Origin: Thioalkalivibrio sp. ALE31
GTDB lineage: Bacteria > Pseudomonadota > Gammaproteobacteria > Ectothiorhodospirales > Ectothiorhodospiraceae
Reading direction: 5' to 3'
NCBI RefSeq assembly: GCF_000377405.1
Contig: NZ_KB905023.1
Coordinates: forward strand, 274,020 to 338,019
DNA length: 64,000 bases
Under the pieces are notes generated by a model. That model did no database searches. It was given only the letters and a program-made list of their open reading frames with translations, and was not told the origin of the DNA. The position numbers and the translations under genes were made by a program. This document shows positions 1 to 8,608 of this stretch, piece after piece (position 1 is the first letter of the stretch; each line of letters opens with the position of its first letter).

Positions 1-2
1 AA

Positions 3-1580
3 ATCGCAAAGCTGCTGGACCGGCCCCTCGATCCTCCCCACACGGTGCGCGGTATCCTGCGTTTGCTGTCGCAGATGCTGGGTCTCAACTGCGGGCGGGT
101 ACTGGCTCCGGATGGCGACGGGCAGCTTCTGGAGGTTCGCTATTCCTACGGCTTGACCCATGCCCGACTCAGGGAGGGGGCGTTCTCGGTTGGCTACGAT
201 GAAGGTGTGACCGGATTGGTCATGCGTACCGGTTCCACAGGTCTGGTACCCGATATCGACCGCGAGCCTTTGTATCTGCAACGCATTACCGAGCGGCCCG
301 GCGACGACTTAACGCGCCTGGCCTTTATAGCCGTACCCATTCTGGAATCCGGCAAGCCGGTCGGGGTCTTGTCGGTACAAAAGGAAGGGGGTCACGAGAC
401 GCCGTTCGAAGCGGATATCGCAACCCTCAAGGTTGCCGCGTCCGCAATTGGCCAGGTGATGCGAATCGGTGCGTTCATCCGGCAGGAAACGGAACACCTT
501 CTGCACGAAAACCAGAGCCTGCGGAACTCAGTCACCATGGAGGGCATGCTCCAGAAGAGCCTGGCTCACGGGATCATCGGTTCGTCGGAAGCCCTGCTCG
601 ATGCGGTCAAGCAATGCATTCAGGTAGCGCCCAGTGACGCCCCGGTGATGCTCCTTGGGGAATCCGGCACCGGCAAGGAAAAATTTGCCCGGATGATCCA
701 CCAACAGACGGACCGCAGCGATCGTCCGTTTATCTGCATCAACTGCGCAGCCATCCCCCCCGACCTCCTTGAATCAGAGCTCTTTGGTCACGAGAAAGGG
801 AGCTTCACCGGCGCGTCCGGACGCAAGAAAGGTAAGATCCTCCAGGCCGATGGCGGGACCCTCTTCCTGGATGAGATCGGCGACATGCCCCTGCAGCTTC
901 AATCCAAGCTGCTACGGGTGCTCCAGGAACGGCAGGTTGACCCTATTGGTGCAGCCCAGCCGATCCCGGTCAACTTTCGACTGATAAGCGCCACCCACGA
1001 GGACATGCAGGCGCACGTCAACTCCGGTGGTTTCAGGCTCGACCTCTTCTACCGGATCAACGTTGTACCGGTATATCTGCCTCCCCTGCGCGCCCGCCAG
1101 GGTGATATCCGCCCCTTGACGCTGCATTTCCTCAACGAGCTCAACCACCGCTACCAGCGCAATATTGCCCTCCACCCGGATGCCCTCACCGCACTGGAGC
1201 GCTATGGCTGGCCCGGCAATGTTCGCCAATTACAGAACGTGGTGGAACGCGCGGTGCTGATGGCGGAAAGTGACCGTATTCGGCCCGCTCAGATCCAGCA
1301 GATCCTTACGGAACAGGCAACAGTTCAAGTACCCGAAACGGCGACCGGCTCGCCTTCTCAAACGGATGGCCGACGATTCCTGGCGAACCACGGCGAAGGA
1401 TCCGCGGATACCGAGGTGGGCCGCTATCAATGGGTGCGCCAAGAGGAGGCGGAAGACATCGTCAACGCCCTGAATCAGTGCAGCGGGAACCAGTCGCGAG
1501 CAGCACGCCTGCTGAACCTATCCATACGCCAGTTGCGGTATCGGATCGAAAAGCTGGGGCTGGAGGTTCCGCGTCGATAA
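3..1580 (+). CDS. NifA-type sigma54-dependent activator (5' partial)
   Basis: The frame is open to the window edge, so the true start lies upstream; an internal GTG at 45 is only the first possible start seen. Counting from that GTG, residues about 1-140 resemble a GAF sensor domain. An AAA+ sigma54-interaction domain follows, with Walker A GESGTGKE near 205, the sigma54 contact loop as GSFTGA near 252 and Walker B LFLDEIGD near 272. A Fis-type helix-turn-helix lies near 480-507. Such proteins bind upstream dyads and open sigma54 promoters. The next gene downstream is formamidase, which has a good -24/-12 promoter, so I infer a dedicated activator of amide use rather than of nitrogen fixation; no nif genes are visible. 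The effector sensed by the GAF domain is unknown. Confidence 0.9.
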   Translation: MAKLLDRPLDPPHTVRGILRLLSQMLGLNCGRVLAPDGDGQLLEVRYSYGLTHARLREGAFSVGYDEGVTGLVMRTGSTGLVPDIDREPLYLQRITERPGDDLTRLAFIAVPILESGKPVGVLSVQKEGGHETPFEADIATLKVAASAIGQVMRIGAFIRQETEHLLHENQSLRNSVTMEGMLQKSLAHGIIGSSEALLDAVKQCIQVAPSDAPVMLLGESGTGKEKFARMIHQQTDRSDRPFICINCAAIPPDLLESELFGHEKGSFTGASGRKKGKILQADGGTLFLDEIGDMPLQLQSKLLRVLQERQVDPIGAAQPIPVNFRLISATHEDMQAHVNSGGFRLDLFYRINVVPVYLPPLRARQGDIRPLTLHFLNELNHRYQRNIALHPDALTALERYGWPGNVRQLQNVVERAVLMAESDRIRPAQIQQILTEQATVQVPETATGSPSQTDGRRFLANHGEGSADTEVGRYQWVRQEEAEDIVNALNQCSGNQSRAARLLNLSIRQLRYRIEKLGLEVPRR

Positions 1581-1642
1581 ACCTGCTTACATCCCAGCCA
1601 ATCGTAAGCCAGAGCAGAGGTCTCCCGTTCCAAATGGCGCGC

Positions 1643-1680
1643 AATGGCAGTCATTGTCGAACAATCCTGCCTCTGCCATT
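1643..1680. promoter_or_regulatory. Nested inverted repeat, candidate activator (UAS) site
   Basis: AATGGCAG at 1643-1650 is matched by CTGCCATT at 1673-1680. Between them lies a second dyad, ATTGT-CGA-ACAAT, at 1653-1665. The site is about 50-80 bp upstream of the -24 element, a usual place for an enhancer-binding protein. It does not match the classical NifA TGT-N10-ACA site. Assignment to the upstream NifA-like protein is inferred from position. Confidence 0.5.
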
Positions 1681-1725
1681 ACTTCACATTCACGACACTG
1701 GCGCCCGCCGTTTCAACGCGCCCAC

Positions 1726-1741
1726 TGGCACGATTCTCGCT
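1726..1741 (+). promoter_or_regulatory. Sigma54 (-24/-12) promoter of fmdA
   Basis: The sequence TGGCACGATTCTCGCT matches the sigma54 consensus TGGCACG-N4-TTGCW with one mismatch in the -12 box. The invariant GG (1727-1728) and GC (1739-1740) are exactly ten bases apart. Transcription would start near 1752 and leave a leader of about 105 nt before fmdA. The adjacent NifA-type gene makes the assignment coherent. Confidence 0.8.
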
Positions 1742-1795
1742 AGTTATCGACTGCATCAGCACGCGTCGGGCTTCCACAAGTCGTGACGCCTGAGC

Positions 1796-1830
1796 CAGGA
1801 ACCGGCGAAGCGACAGCCCGCCGGTTCCTG
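1796..1830 (+). promoter_or_regulatory. Stem-loop in the fmdA leader
   Basis: CAGGAACCGGCG (1796-1807) and CGCCGGTTCCTG (1819-1830) form a perfect 12-bp stem with an 11-nt loop. It ends 26 nt before the fmdA start codon. No T-run follows, so it is not a terminator. It could stabilise the mRNA or bind a regulator; its function is unknown. Confidence 0.6.
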
Positions 1831-1856
1831 CCGGAATCACCATACTGGAGAGACTC

Positions 1857-3083
1857 ATGGCGGAAACCCTGATTTCTTACGATATCGACAAGTCCCCCGA
1901 AGAGCAGGACATCAAACCACACAACCGCTGGCATCCGGACATTCCGATGGCGGTCCACGTCAAACCCGGCGACGAGTTCCGTCTTGAATGCTGCGACTGG
2001 ACCGGCGGCCAGATCGGCAATAACGACTCCGCCAACGACATCCGGGATGTGGACTTGACCAAAGTTCACTATCTGACCGGGCCTGTCTCGGTGGAAGGCG
2101 CTGAACCCGGCGACCTGCTGGTGGTGGACATCCTTGACGTGGGCCCTCGCCCTGATCAGCTGTGGGGGTTCAATGGACTGTTCGCACGCGAAAACGGCGG
2201 CGGGTTCCTGACTGAACACTACCCTGAAGCACGCAAGGCGATCTGGGATTTTCACGGGATCTATACCAGCTCCCGGCACATCCCGAAGGTTCGCTTCCCC
2301 GGGACGATCCACCCGGGGCTAATCGGAACGCTGCCCTCGCATGATCTGCTGGACAAGTGGAACAAGCGCGAGAAGGCACTGGTCGACACCGACCCGGATC
2401 GCGTACCGCCGCTGGCGACCCTTCCCTACGAAGAAACCGCGCTCATGGGCGGCATGCAGGGTGACGAGGCCAAACGCGCGGCATGCGAAGCCGCGCGGAC
2501 CGTCCCCCCCAGAGAACACGGCGGAAACTGCGACATCAAGAACCTGTCGCGCGGCTCGCGCGTGTACTTCCCGGTCTACGTGAAGGGCGCCGGCCTGTCG
2601 GTGGGCGATCTCCACTTCTCGCAGGGCGATGGCGAGATCACCTTCTGCGGCGCAATCGAGATGGCCGGTGTAATCGACCTGAAGGTGGGACTGATCAAGG
2701 GCGGGATGGAGAAATACAACATCAGCAGCCCGGTGTTTCAACCCAGCCAGATCGACCCGCATTTCCGTGATTACCTGATCTTTGAAGGGATCTCGGTGGA
2801 CGAACAAGGCAAACAGCACTACCTGGATGCACATGTCGCGTACCGGCAGGCCTGCCTCAATGCCATTGACTACCTCAAGAACTTCGGCTACTCGGGCGCA
2901 CAGGCGTATTCGATCCTGGGCACCGCTCCGGTAGAAGGCCACATCAGCGGAATCGTCGACATCCCCAATGTTTGCGCGACGCTGTGGCTACCCTCGGAGA
3001 TTTTCGAATTTGATATTCATATCTCCGACTCGGGCCCAACCATCGAAATCGGCGACGACGTCGATACCGCAACCGCAACCTGA
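1857..3083 (+). CDS. fmdA: Formamidase (acetamidase/formamidase family)
   Basis: Predicted to hydrolyse formamide to formate and ammonium in the cytoplasm, so the cell can use short amides as a nitrogen source. The 408-residue length matches the FmdA type of Methylophilus. The N-terminal DIKPHNRWHPDIP and the internal PPREHGGNCDIKNLSRGS segment are typical of the FmdA/AmdA family, and the chain is colinear throughout. The ATG is preceded by GGAGAG at about 6 nt. It lies downstream of the NifA-like activator and a sigma54 promoter and upstream of fmdB, so nitrogen- or substrate-controlled expression is likely. Acetamide as substrate cannot be excluded from sequence. Confidence 0.93.
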   Translation: MAETLISYDIDKSPEEQDIKPHNRWHPDIPMAVHVKPGDEFRLECCDWTGGQIGNNDSANDIRDVDLTKVHYLTGPVSVEGAEPGDLLVVDILDVGPRPDQLWGFNGLFARENGGGFLTEHYPEARKAIWDFHGIYTSSRHIPKVRFPGTIHPGLIGTLPSHDLLDKWNKREKALVDTDPDRVPPLATLPYEETALMGGMQGDEAKRAACEAARTVPPREHGGNCDIKNLSRGSRVYFPVYVKGAGLSVGDLHFSQGDGEITFCGAIEMAGVIDLKVGLIKGGMEKYNISSPVFQPSQIDPHFRDYLIFEGISVDEQGKQHYLDAHVAYRQACLNAIDYLKNFGYSGAQAYSILGTAPVEGHISGIVDIPNVCATLWLPSEIFEFDIHISDSGPTIEIGDDVDTATAT

Positions 3084-3105
3084 GCCGAGTCCACCGCTTG
3101 CAGGC

Positions 3106-3135
3106 GGCCCCGGCCAATTGCCGGGGCCCTCTTTT
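3106..3135 (+). terminator. Rho-independent terminator between fmdA and fmdB
   Basis: GGCCCCGGC (3106-3114) pairs perfectly with GCCGGGGCC (3120-3128) around a CAATT loop, followed by CTCTTTT. It stands 22 nt after the fmdA stop and 11 nt before the fmdB start. Most fmdA transcripts would therefore end here, and fmdB would depend on read-through or its own weak promoter. Confidence 0.8.
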
Positions 3136-3146
3136 CGGAGCCCGTC

Positions 3147-3494
3147 ATGCCCCTGTACGACTATCGCTGCCCGAATTGTGGCGACTTCACGGAGTTCGGT
3201 CGGATGACCGAGTCCTCTTCACCGCAGTGCTGCCCGGAGTGCGGAACTGAAGCCCCCCGCTTGATCAGCGCCCCTCGACTCTCCCTGATGGATCCGTCCA
3301 ACCGGGAGCGATGGGCACGCAACGAACAAAGCCGGCACGCCCCCAAGAAGGTCCGACGCAGCTCATGTGGCTGTAGCGGGACACACACCTGCGGAACACA
3401 GAAAGCCCAAGAGACCAAGTCAGCAGAAACCCAACACCCACCACTGAAAAAACAAACCAAAAAAACCGCCCGCCCCTGGATGCTCGGACACTAG
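3147..3494 (+). CDS. fmdB: FmdB-type zinc ribbon protein
   Basis: A 115-residue protein starting MPLYDYRCPNCG. Cys8/Cys11 and the Cys28/29-Cys32 pair form the FmdB (CxxC_CxxC_SSSS) zinc ribbon in the first 40 residues. FmdB proteins are found beside formamidase genes and were called putative regulators; their biochemical role is not settled. After the ribbon the chain is less conserved: a short Cys-rich stretch (SSCGCSGTHTC, near 73-83) and a Lys-rich C-terminus. It follows fmdA but is separated from it by a strong terminator. The start has GGAG at about 6 nt. The identity is firm for the ribbon; the function of the tail is unknown. Confidence 0.88.
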   Translation: MPLYDYRCPNCGDFTEFGRMTESSSPQCCPECGTEAPRLISAPRLSLMDPSNRERWARNEQSRHAPKKVRRSSCGCSGTHTCGTQKAQETKSAETQHPPLKKQTKKTARPWMLGH

Positions 3495-3590
3495 TAGGGA
3501 AACACCTTTCCGTTCGAGAATTTCGCTCCTGAACGACTTCTGGAGCGATCATACCCTCCACTAGCGATCACCTTCGTTCCATCCGGGCCG

Positions 3591-4397
3591 TCAGCTGTGG
3601 CGGCCTGCTTTGAGGCGGTCGAGGCGCAGGCGCTCGCGGGTGTCGAACAGGCGGCGGGAGGCGAACCAGACCGCACCCAGGGTGCCCAAGCCGGTACCGG
3701 CGGTGATCAGGAACATGATCAGGATCTGGTACTTCACGGCCTCCACCGGCGGGGCGCCGGCCAGGATCTGGCCGGTCATCATGCCCGGCAGGCTGACGAT
3801 GCCGGCGGCGGCCATGGCGTTGATGGTCGGCATCAGGCCGGAGCGCGCGGCCTCGCGGCGCATGGTCGTGACCGCCTCGCTCCAGGAGGCCCCCATCGCC
3901 AGCCGGCCCTCAATGGTGCGGCGCTCGCGCCAGACCGTCTGCGTCAGGCGGTCCAGCCCCAGCGCAATGCCGGTCATGGTGTTGCCGAGCAGCATGCCCA
4001 AGAGCGGGATCGCGTACTGCGGCTCCCACCAGGGGGTCGGGCCGACCATGGTGGTCAGCGCCAGCACGGTGACCGCGAACGCCGAGATGAACATGGTCAC
4101 GGCACCAATGCCGTAGCCCCACAGCCCGGCGAAGCGGCGCTGCTGGCGCGCCATCACCTCGTAGCCGGCCACAGCGAGCATGATCACCGCCATCAAGGCT
4201 ACCCAACCGAGCTGCGCATGGTCGAACAGCGTCTGCAGGATCAGCCCGACCAGCAGCAGCTGGATCACGGTGCGCGCCCCGGCGATCAGCAGGCTGCGCC
4301 CCAGCCCCATACGTGCCCAGACGGTCAGCCCTGCCAGCGCGACGACCAGCAAGGCCGCCAGCGACAGGTCCAGCGCGGAAAGCGAGATCAGTTCCAC
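3591..4397 (-). CDS. fetB: FetB-type ABC exporter permease
   Basis: A 268-residue membrane protein of the UPF0014/FetB family (E. coli YbbM, 259 residues). About six or seven hydrophobic segments are visible, and the family block LLGMLLGNTMTGIALGLDRL lies mid-protein. A GTG start at 4397 is chosen because GGAGGTG lies about 6 nt upstream. It overlaps the end of the ATPase gene by ten bases, which fits translational coupling. Together with FetA it would form an inner-membrane ABC transporter; the E. coli pair has been linked to iron export and peroxide resistance. The substrate here is inferred from that family only. Confidence 0.88.
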   Translation of the reverse strand: MELISLSALDLSLAALLVVALAGLTVWARMGLGRSLLIAGARTVIQLLLVGLILQTLFDHAQLGWVALMAVIMLAVAGYEVMARQQRRFAGLWGYGIGAVTMFISAFAVTVLALTTMVGPTPWWEPQYAIPLLGMLLGNTMTGIALGLDRLTQTVWRERRTIEGRLAMGASWSEAVTTMRREAARSGLMPTINAMAAAGIVSLPGMMTGQILAGAPPVEAVKYQILIMFLITAGTGLGTLGAVWFASRRLFDTRERLRLDRLKAGRHS

Positions 4398-5008
4398 GCG
4401 GTCACCTCCAGCTTGCCGTTGGCGATGGTCAGGATGCGGCCGCCCAGGCGCTGACGCTGCAGGGTGTCGTGACTGACCCAAAGCGCTGCCGCGTCTTCCT
4501 CGGCGAGATACCCCCGTACCGCGCGTTCGATGCGTTTGGTGTTTTCCAGATCCAGATTGGCGGTGGGCTCGTCCAGCAACAGGACGCGCGGCTGGTTCAG
4601 CAGCGCGCGCACCAGCCCCAGGCGCTGCTTCTCGCCGCTGGAGAGGCGCTCGACCTCCCAGCCTAGAGAGGCCTCCGGCAACGCGACCTGCTCCAGCAGG
4701 TGCAGGGCCGCCGCGCGCGCGAAGTCCACTGGCAGGTGCTCGTCCACGCGCTCGCCCCACCAGGCAGTCTCCGCCGGTACGTACGCCACGCGCCGGCGCC
4801 AGTCGACCGGCGCCATGGCGTCCCGCGGTTGCCCGTTCAGCATCACCTCCCCCGTATTGGGGTCAAGGTCGGCCAGGGCCCGCAGCAGCAGGGATTTTCC
4901 GGAACCGGAGGCGCCCGTGACCTGCACCAGCTCCCCGGGCTGAAGCGCCAGATCCAGCGGGCCCAGATGGGCGGTTTTCAGTTGGCGAACATCCAGCAGG
5001 CGATCCAT
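4388..5008 (-). CDS. fetA: FetA-type ABC transporter ATP-binding protein
   Basis: A 206-residue ATPase subunit with Walker A GASGSGKS near residue 32, signature LSSGEKQR and Walker B VLLLDEPTANLD. It is short, as FetA/YbbL proteins are. It would energise the FetB permease encoded immediately downstream and overlapping it. The pair is transcribed alone; no substrate-binding protein is present, consistent with an exporter. The ATPase assignment is certain. The specific FetA name depends on the FetB partner, which is well matched. Confidence 0.88.
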   Translation of the reverse strand: MDRLLDVRQLKTAHLGPLDLALQPGELVQVTGASGSGKSLLLRALADLDPNTGEVMLNGQPRDAMAPVDWRRRVAYVPAETAWWGERVDEHLPVDFARAAALHLLEQVALPEASLGWEVERLSSGEKQRLGLVRALLNQPRVLLLDEPTANLDLENTKRIERAVRGYLAEEDAAALWVSHDTLQRQRLGGRILTIANGKLEVTAWN

Positions 5009-5170
5009 GCGACAGGGTTCCGGTGCGGCGAAATGGCGATCGTAACCGAAGCCGGGGCGGCGGGATGAATGGCCGGACGGGCAGGCGCTGCTTGCTGCGA
5101 GACGAACGGTCCGCCGTGAGGGGTGCCTCTGCGGATGTCGATCGCACTATCGGGCGCAGGCAGGGGCTTC

Positions 5171-5184
5171 GCGGGCGAGCCCGC
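5171..5184. repeat. Short REP-like palindrome in the 5009-5333 gap
   Basis: GCGGGC-GA-GCCCGC in a context (GGGCTTCGCGGGCGAGCCCGCTCCCA) reminiscent of pseudomonad REP sequences. It is the only copy noticed in the window. The 325-bp gap between fetA and amtB holds this palindrome, the amtB terminator and no credible gene. Confidence 0.4.
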
Positions 5185-5202
5185 TCCCATAGCTCTGGAA
5201 AC

Positions 5203-5231
5203 AAAAAAAGGGCGCCCGGGAAGGGGCGCCC
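5203..5231 (-). terminator. Rho-independent terminator of the glnK-amtB operon
   Basis: On the minus strand GGGCGCCC (5231-5224), loop CTTCCC, GGGCGCCC (5217-5210) is followed by seven T residues. It lies about 100 nt beyond the amtB stop codon. Confidence 0.88.
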
Positions 5232-5333
5232 AAAGGCCAACATCCAAGTCCTGGGAGACTGTCTTGTCGGCGTCGGAGGAGACGATGTCGGGGCCGGGCC
5301 TGTGGCCCGACCCCGGTTCAGGTTAACGAGGGT

Positions 5334-6587
<1,254 letters not shown>

Positions 6588-6623
6588 GATTGGAATTCCT
6601 CTTTAAGGGACCCGGGGTTCGCA

Positions 6624-6965
<342 letters not shown>

Positions 6966-7029
6966 TCACTCCTTGGGGCGGGCCCGCTCACCGCAAGCCC
7001 GCCATTGGGGTTTTGGATCAATGACCGGC

Positions 7030-7722
7030 TCAGAAATCGAGCGACCAGGCTACGTAGGCGCGAACATCCTCGCCAGACACATCGGCATACGCCAGATTCA
7101 TGCTAAAGGAACCCATGCTCTCGGTATGCCGCGTCAGATTGGCGTGATAGTGCTCATAGCTGTCGGCATCACCATCGAAAGTCTGGTGGCCGATCATAAA
7201 CCCGGTGCTCCAGACATCCGCGAACGGGACATCAAGACCCGCGTAGTAATAGGCACTGCCGCTCTCAAACAGGTCTTGATCGCTTTCTTCGTTCACTACG
7301 ACCTTCACACCACCGTAAAACATGTCGTATGAGAGTTCGCCGTAGATCTCACCAAAGCCGACGTCCAACTCGGCATCCGGATAGAGGTAGTAGACATAGC
7401 CAACGTCGTAGCCGAGACCATTAGCGGCTTCGCCAGCGAATCCGGCGTAAAGGTCGAGCTCATAACTGGGGTCGGGGGCGCCATCACCCGCGAGGTTGGA
7501 GGCCCACGTCCCAACGTAGAAGCCGGACCCGTGGTTGTAATCGAACCCACCCTGGATCGCGGCGTCACCGCCCGTCTCCGAGAAACCCCGGAGTTCATAA
7601 TCCGATGCGATCGTGATATTTCCGGAGAATTCGGCGGCGGCGGTAGAGGTGGCAAGCATGGCGCCAGTACCGCTCATCGCCAGAACTGCGGAAGCCAGGA
7701 TGGAACGCTTGAATTTCTTCAT
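7030..7722 (-). CDS. Gcw_chp (TIGR02001) family outer-membrane protein
   Basis: A 230-residue protein with a clear signal peptide: KKFKR, a hydrophobic stretch and cleavage near STAAA-EF. The mature part is rich in aromatic and glycine residues with alternating short strands. It contains SDYELRGFSETGGDAAIQGG, typical of the Gcw_chp beta-barrel-like family, and ends in ...WSLDF with a terminal Phe as outer-membrane proteins do. The ATG at 7722 is chosen because AGGGAG precedes it and the signal peptide starts there. Family members are often found next to glnK-amtB. A role in passing a nitrogen compound across the outer membrane is inference; no biochemical function is established. Confidence 0.85.
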   Translation of the reverse strand: MKKFKRSILASAVLAMSGTGAMLATSTAAAEFSGNITIASDYELRGFSETGGDAAIQGGFDYNHGSGFYVGTWASNLAGDGAPDPSYELDLYAGFAGEAANGLGYDVGYVYYLYPDAELDVGFGEIYGELSYDMFYGGVKVVVNEESDQDLFESGSAYYYAGLDVPFADVWSTGFMIGHQTFDGDADSYEHYHANLTRHTESMGSFSMNLAYADVSGEDVRAYVAWSLDF

Positions 7723-7775
7723 TGGATGGATCTCCCTCTGGTTGATCGAGTGTCGCGTAGTCGACACCCGGTCCT

Positions 7776-7792
7776 TGCATGGGCTGTGCCAA
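7776..7792 (-). promoter_or_regulatory. Sigma54 promoter of the Gcw_chp-glnK-amtB operon
   Basis: Read on the minus strand, TTGGCACAGCCCATGCA has GG and GC exactly ten bases apart and matches TTGGCAC-N5-TTGCA with one mismatch in the -12 box. It ends 53 bp upstream of the Gcw_chp start codon. Nitrogen genes downstream support the call. Confidence 0.8.
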
Positions 7793-7862
7793 GTATCGAA
7801 AGGGAGCAAAAATCGGCTTTTCGCAACACCTGTTGCGGCCCAACCACGGGCTTTTGCCTTTA

Positions 7863-7902
7863 TTTGGTGCGCACTAAAAGTGCACACGCACCAAAAACGT
7901 GC
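7863..7902. promoter_or_regulatory. Candidate NtrC enhancer sites
   Basis: GCAC-CAAAAAC-GTGC at 7888-7902 fits the NtrC core GCAC-N7-GTGC. A second dyad, GCAC-TAAAAG-TGC, lies at 7871-7883, and TTTGGTGCG/CGCACCAAA arms (7863-7871, 7887-7895) enclose both. They lie about 80-125 bp upstream of the -24 box, the usual enhancer position for NtrC. Confidence 0.65.
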
Positions 7903-7911
7903 GGAGACCGA

Positions 7912-7950
7912 GGACCTGAACCATGTTCGGGATTCCGGAAGGTTCAGTCC
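7912..7950. other. Bulged inverted repeat between folB and the amtB operon promoter
   Basis: GGACCTGAACC (7912-7922) pairs with GGTTCAGTCC (7941-7950) with one bulged C. The loop itself contains a short CCGGAA palindrome. No T-run is present on either strand. The rest of the 7951-8145 gap holds a G-rich run and a GC-rich hairpin just downstream of folB, but no gene that I can support. Confidence 0.35.
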
Positions 7951-8145
7951 TTCGGCAAGCGGCGGAGTCGGAGAGGCAAATCGAGGCGGGGACAGGCGCG
8001 ACCAACGCACACGCGGCCATGCGGGACGTACGGCGAACACCTCCCTGCCCTGCAGATCGCCACGTCGCCTCGCGACCCGCGATGACACAGCACGGCAGGG
8101 GGGGGGTGGCGCCGACCGGGGCAGCGCCCCGTCGCCGGCGCGGGT

Positions 8146-8505
8146 TTACGAGGAAAGGCTACCGCGTTCGATCTCGATGCCGACCTCGCGCACGCCGGGC
8201 ACGGCACCGGGCTTGCCGAGTTTGATGCGCAGCCAGGGCGTGCCGAACTGGGCCATCAGGGCCTCGGCGATCTCTTCGGCCAAGGATTCCAGCAAGGCAT
8301 GCGGTTCGCGCGTGACGATGGCACGCACGGCGTTGGCCACCGCCTCGTAGTCGACGGTGTCGCCGATCTCGCCGGAGTAGGCGGCGATGCGGGTATCGGC
8401 CGCCAGTTCGATATCGAATCGCAGGCGGCGCTGGATGCGCTGTTCCCAGTCGTAGACGCCAACAACGGCGTCAATCTCGAGGTCGCGCAGATAGATTCGA
8501 TCCAT
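8146..8505 (-). CDS. folB: Dihydroneopterin aldolase
   Basis: Converts 7,8-dihydroneopterin to 6-hydroxymethyl-dihydropterin and glycolaldehyde in folate synthesis. The 119-residue chain matches the FolB length. The N-terminal RIYLRDLEIDAVVGVYDWE carries the active-site Glu, GDTVDYEAV the conserved Tyr and RIKLGKPGAVPG the conserved Lys. The frame is open further upstream, but the ATG at 8505 puts MDRIYL at the family N-terminus. It is a single gene divergent from the amidoligase gene. Confidence 0.93.
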   Translation of the reverse strand: MDRIYLRDLEIDAVVGVYDWEQRIQRRLRFDIELAADTRIAAYSGEIGDTVDYEAVANAVRAIVTREPHALLESLAEEIAEALMAQFGTPWLRIKLGKPGAVPGVREVGIEIERGSLSS

Positions 8506-8608
8506 GGGGTCGGCGGGCTCCTGTAGGTCGGCGCCTATCCTACTGCCCGGGCCACACGAGGTACACCGAGCCGCTATCATGGCGCCTCCCGATTACTACG
8601 AGACACGC

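Noticed and set aside
45..1580. NifA of a nitrogen fixation cluster
   Set aside because: No nif structural or cofactor genes are in view, and the next gene is formamidase. The domain layout alone does not show a nitrogenase regulator.
3591..4760. A longer permease starting inside the ATPase gene
   Set aside because: The first 120 residues are an out-of-frame Ala/Gly/Arg-rich read of the ATPase gene. The GTG at 4397 has a proper ribosome binding site and gives the family length.
7030..8088. A longer Gcw_chp protein starting at 8088
   Set aside because: The extra 122 residues read through the sigma54 promoter and enhancer and lack family similarity, whereas the ATG at 7722 begins a clear signal peptide.
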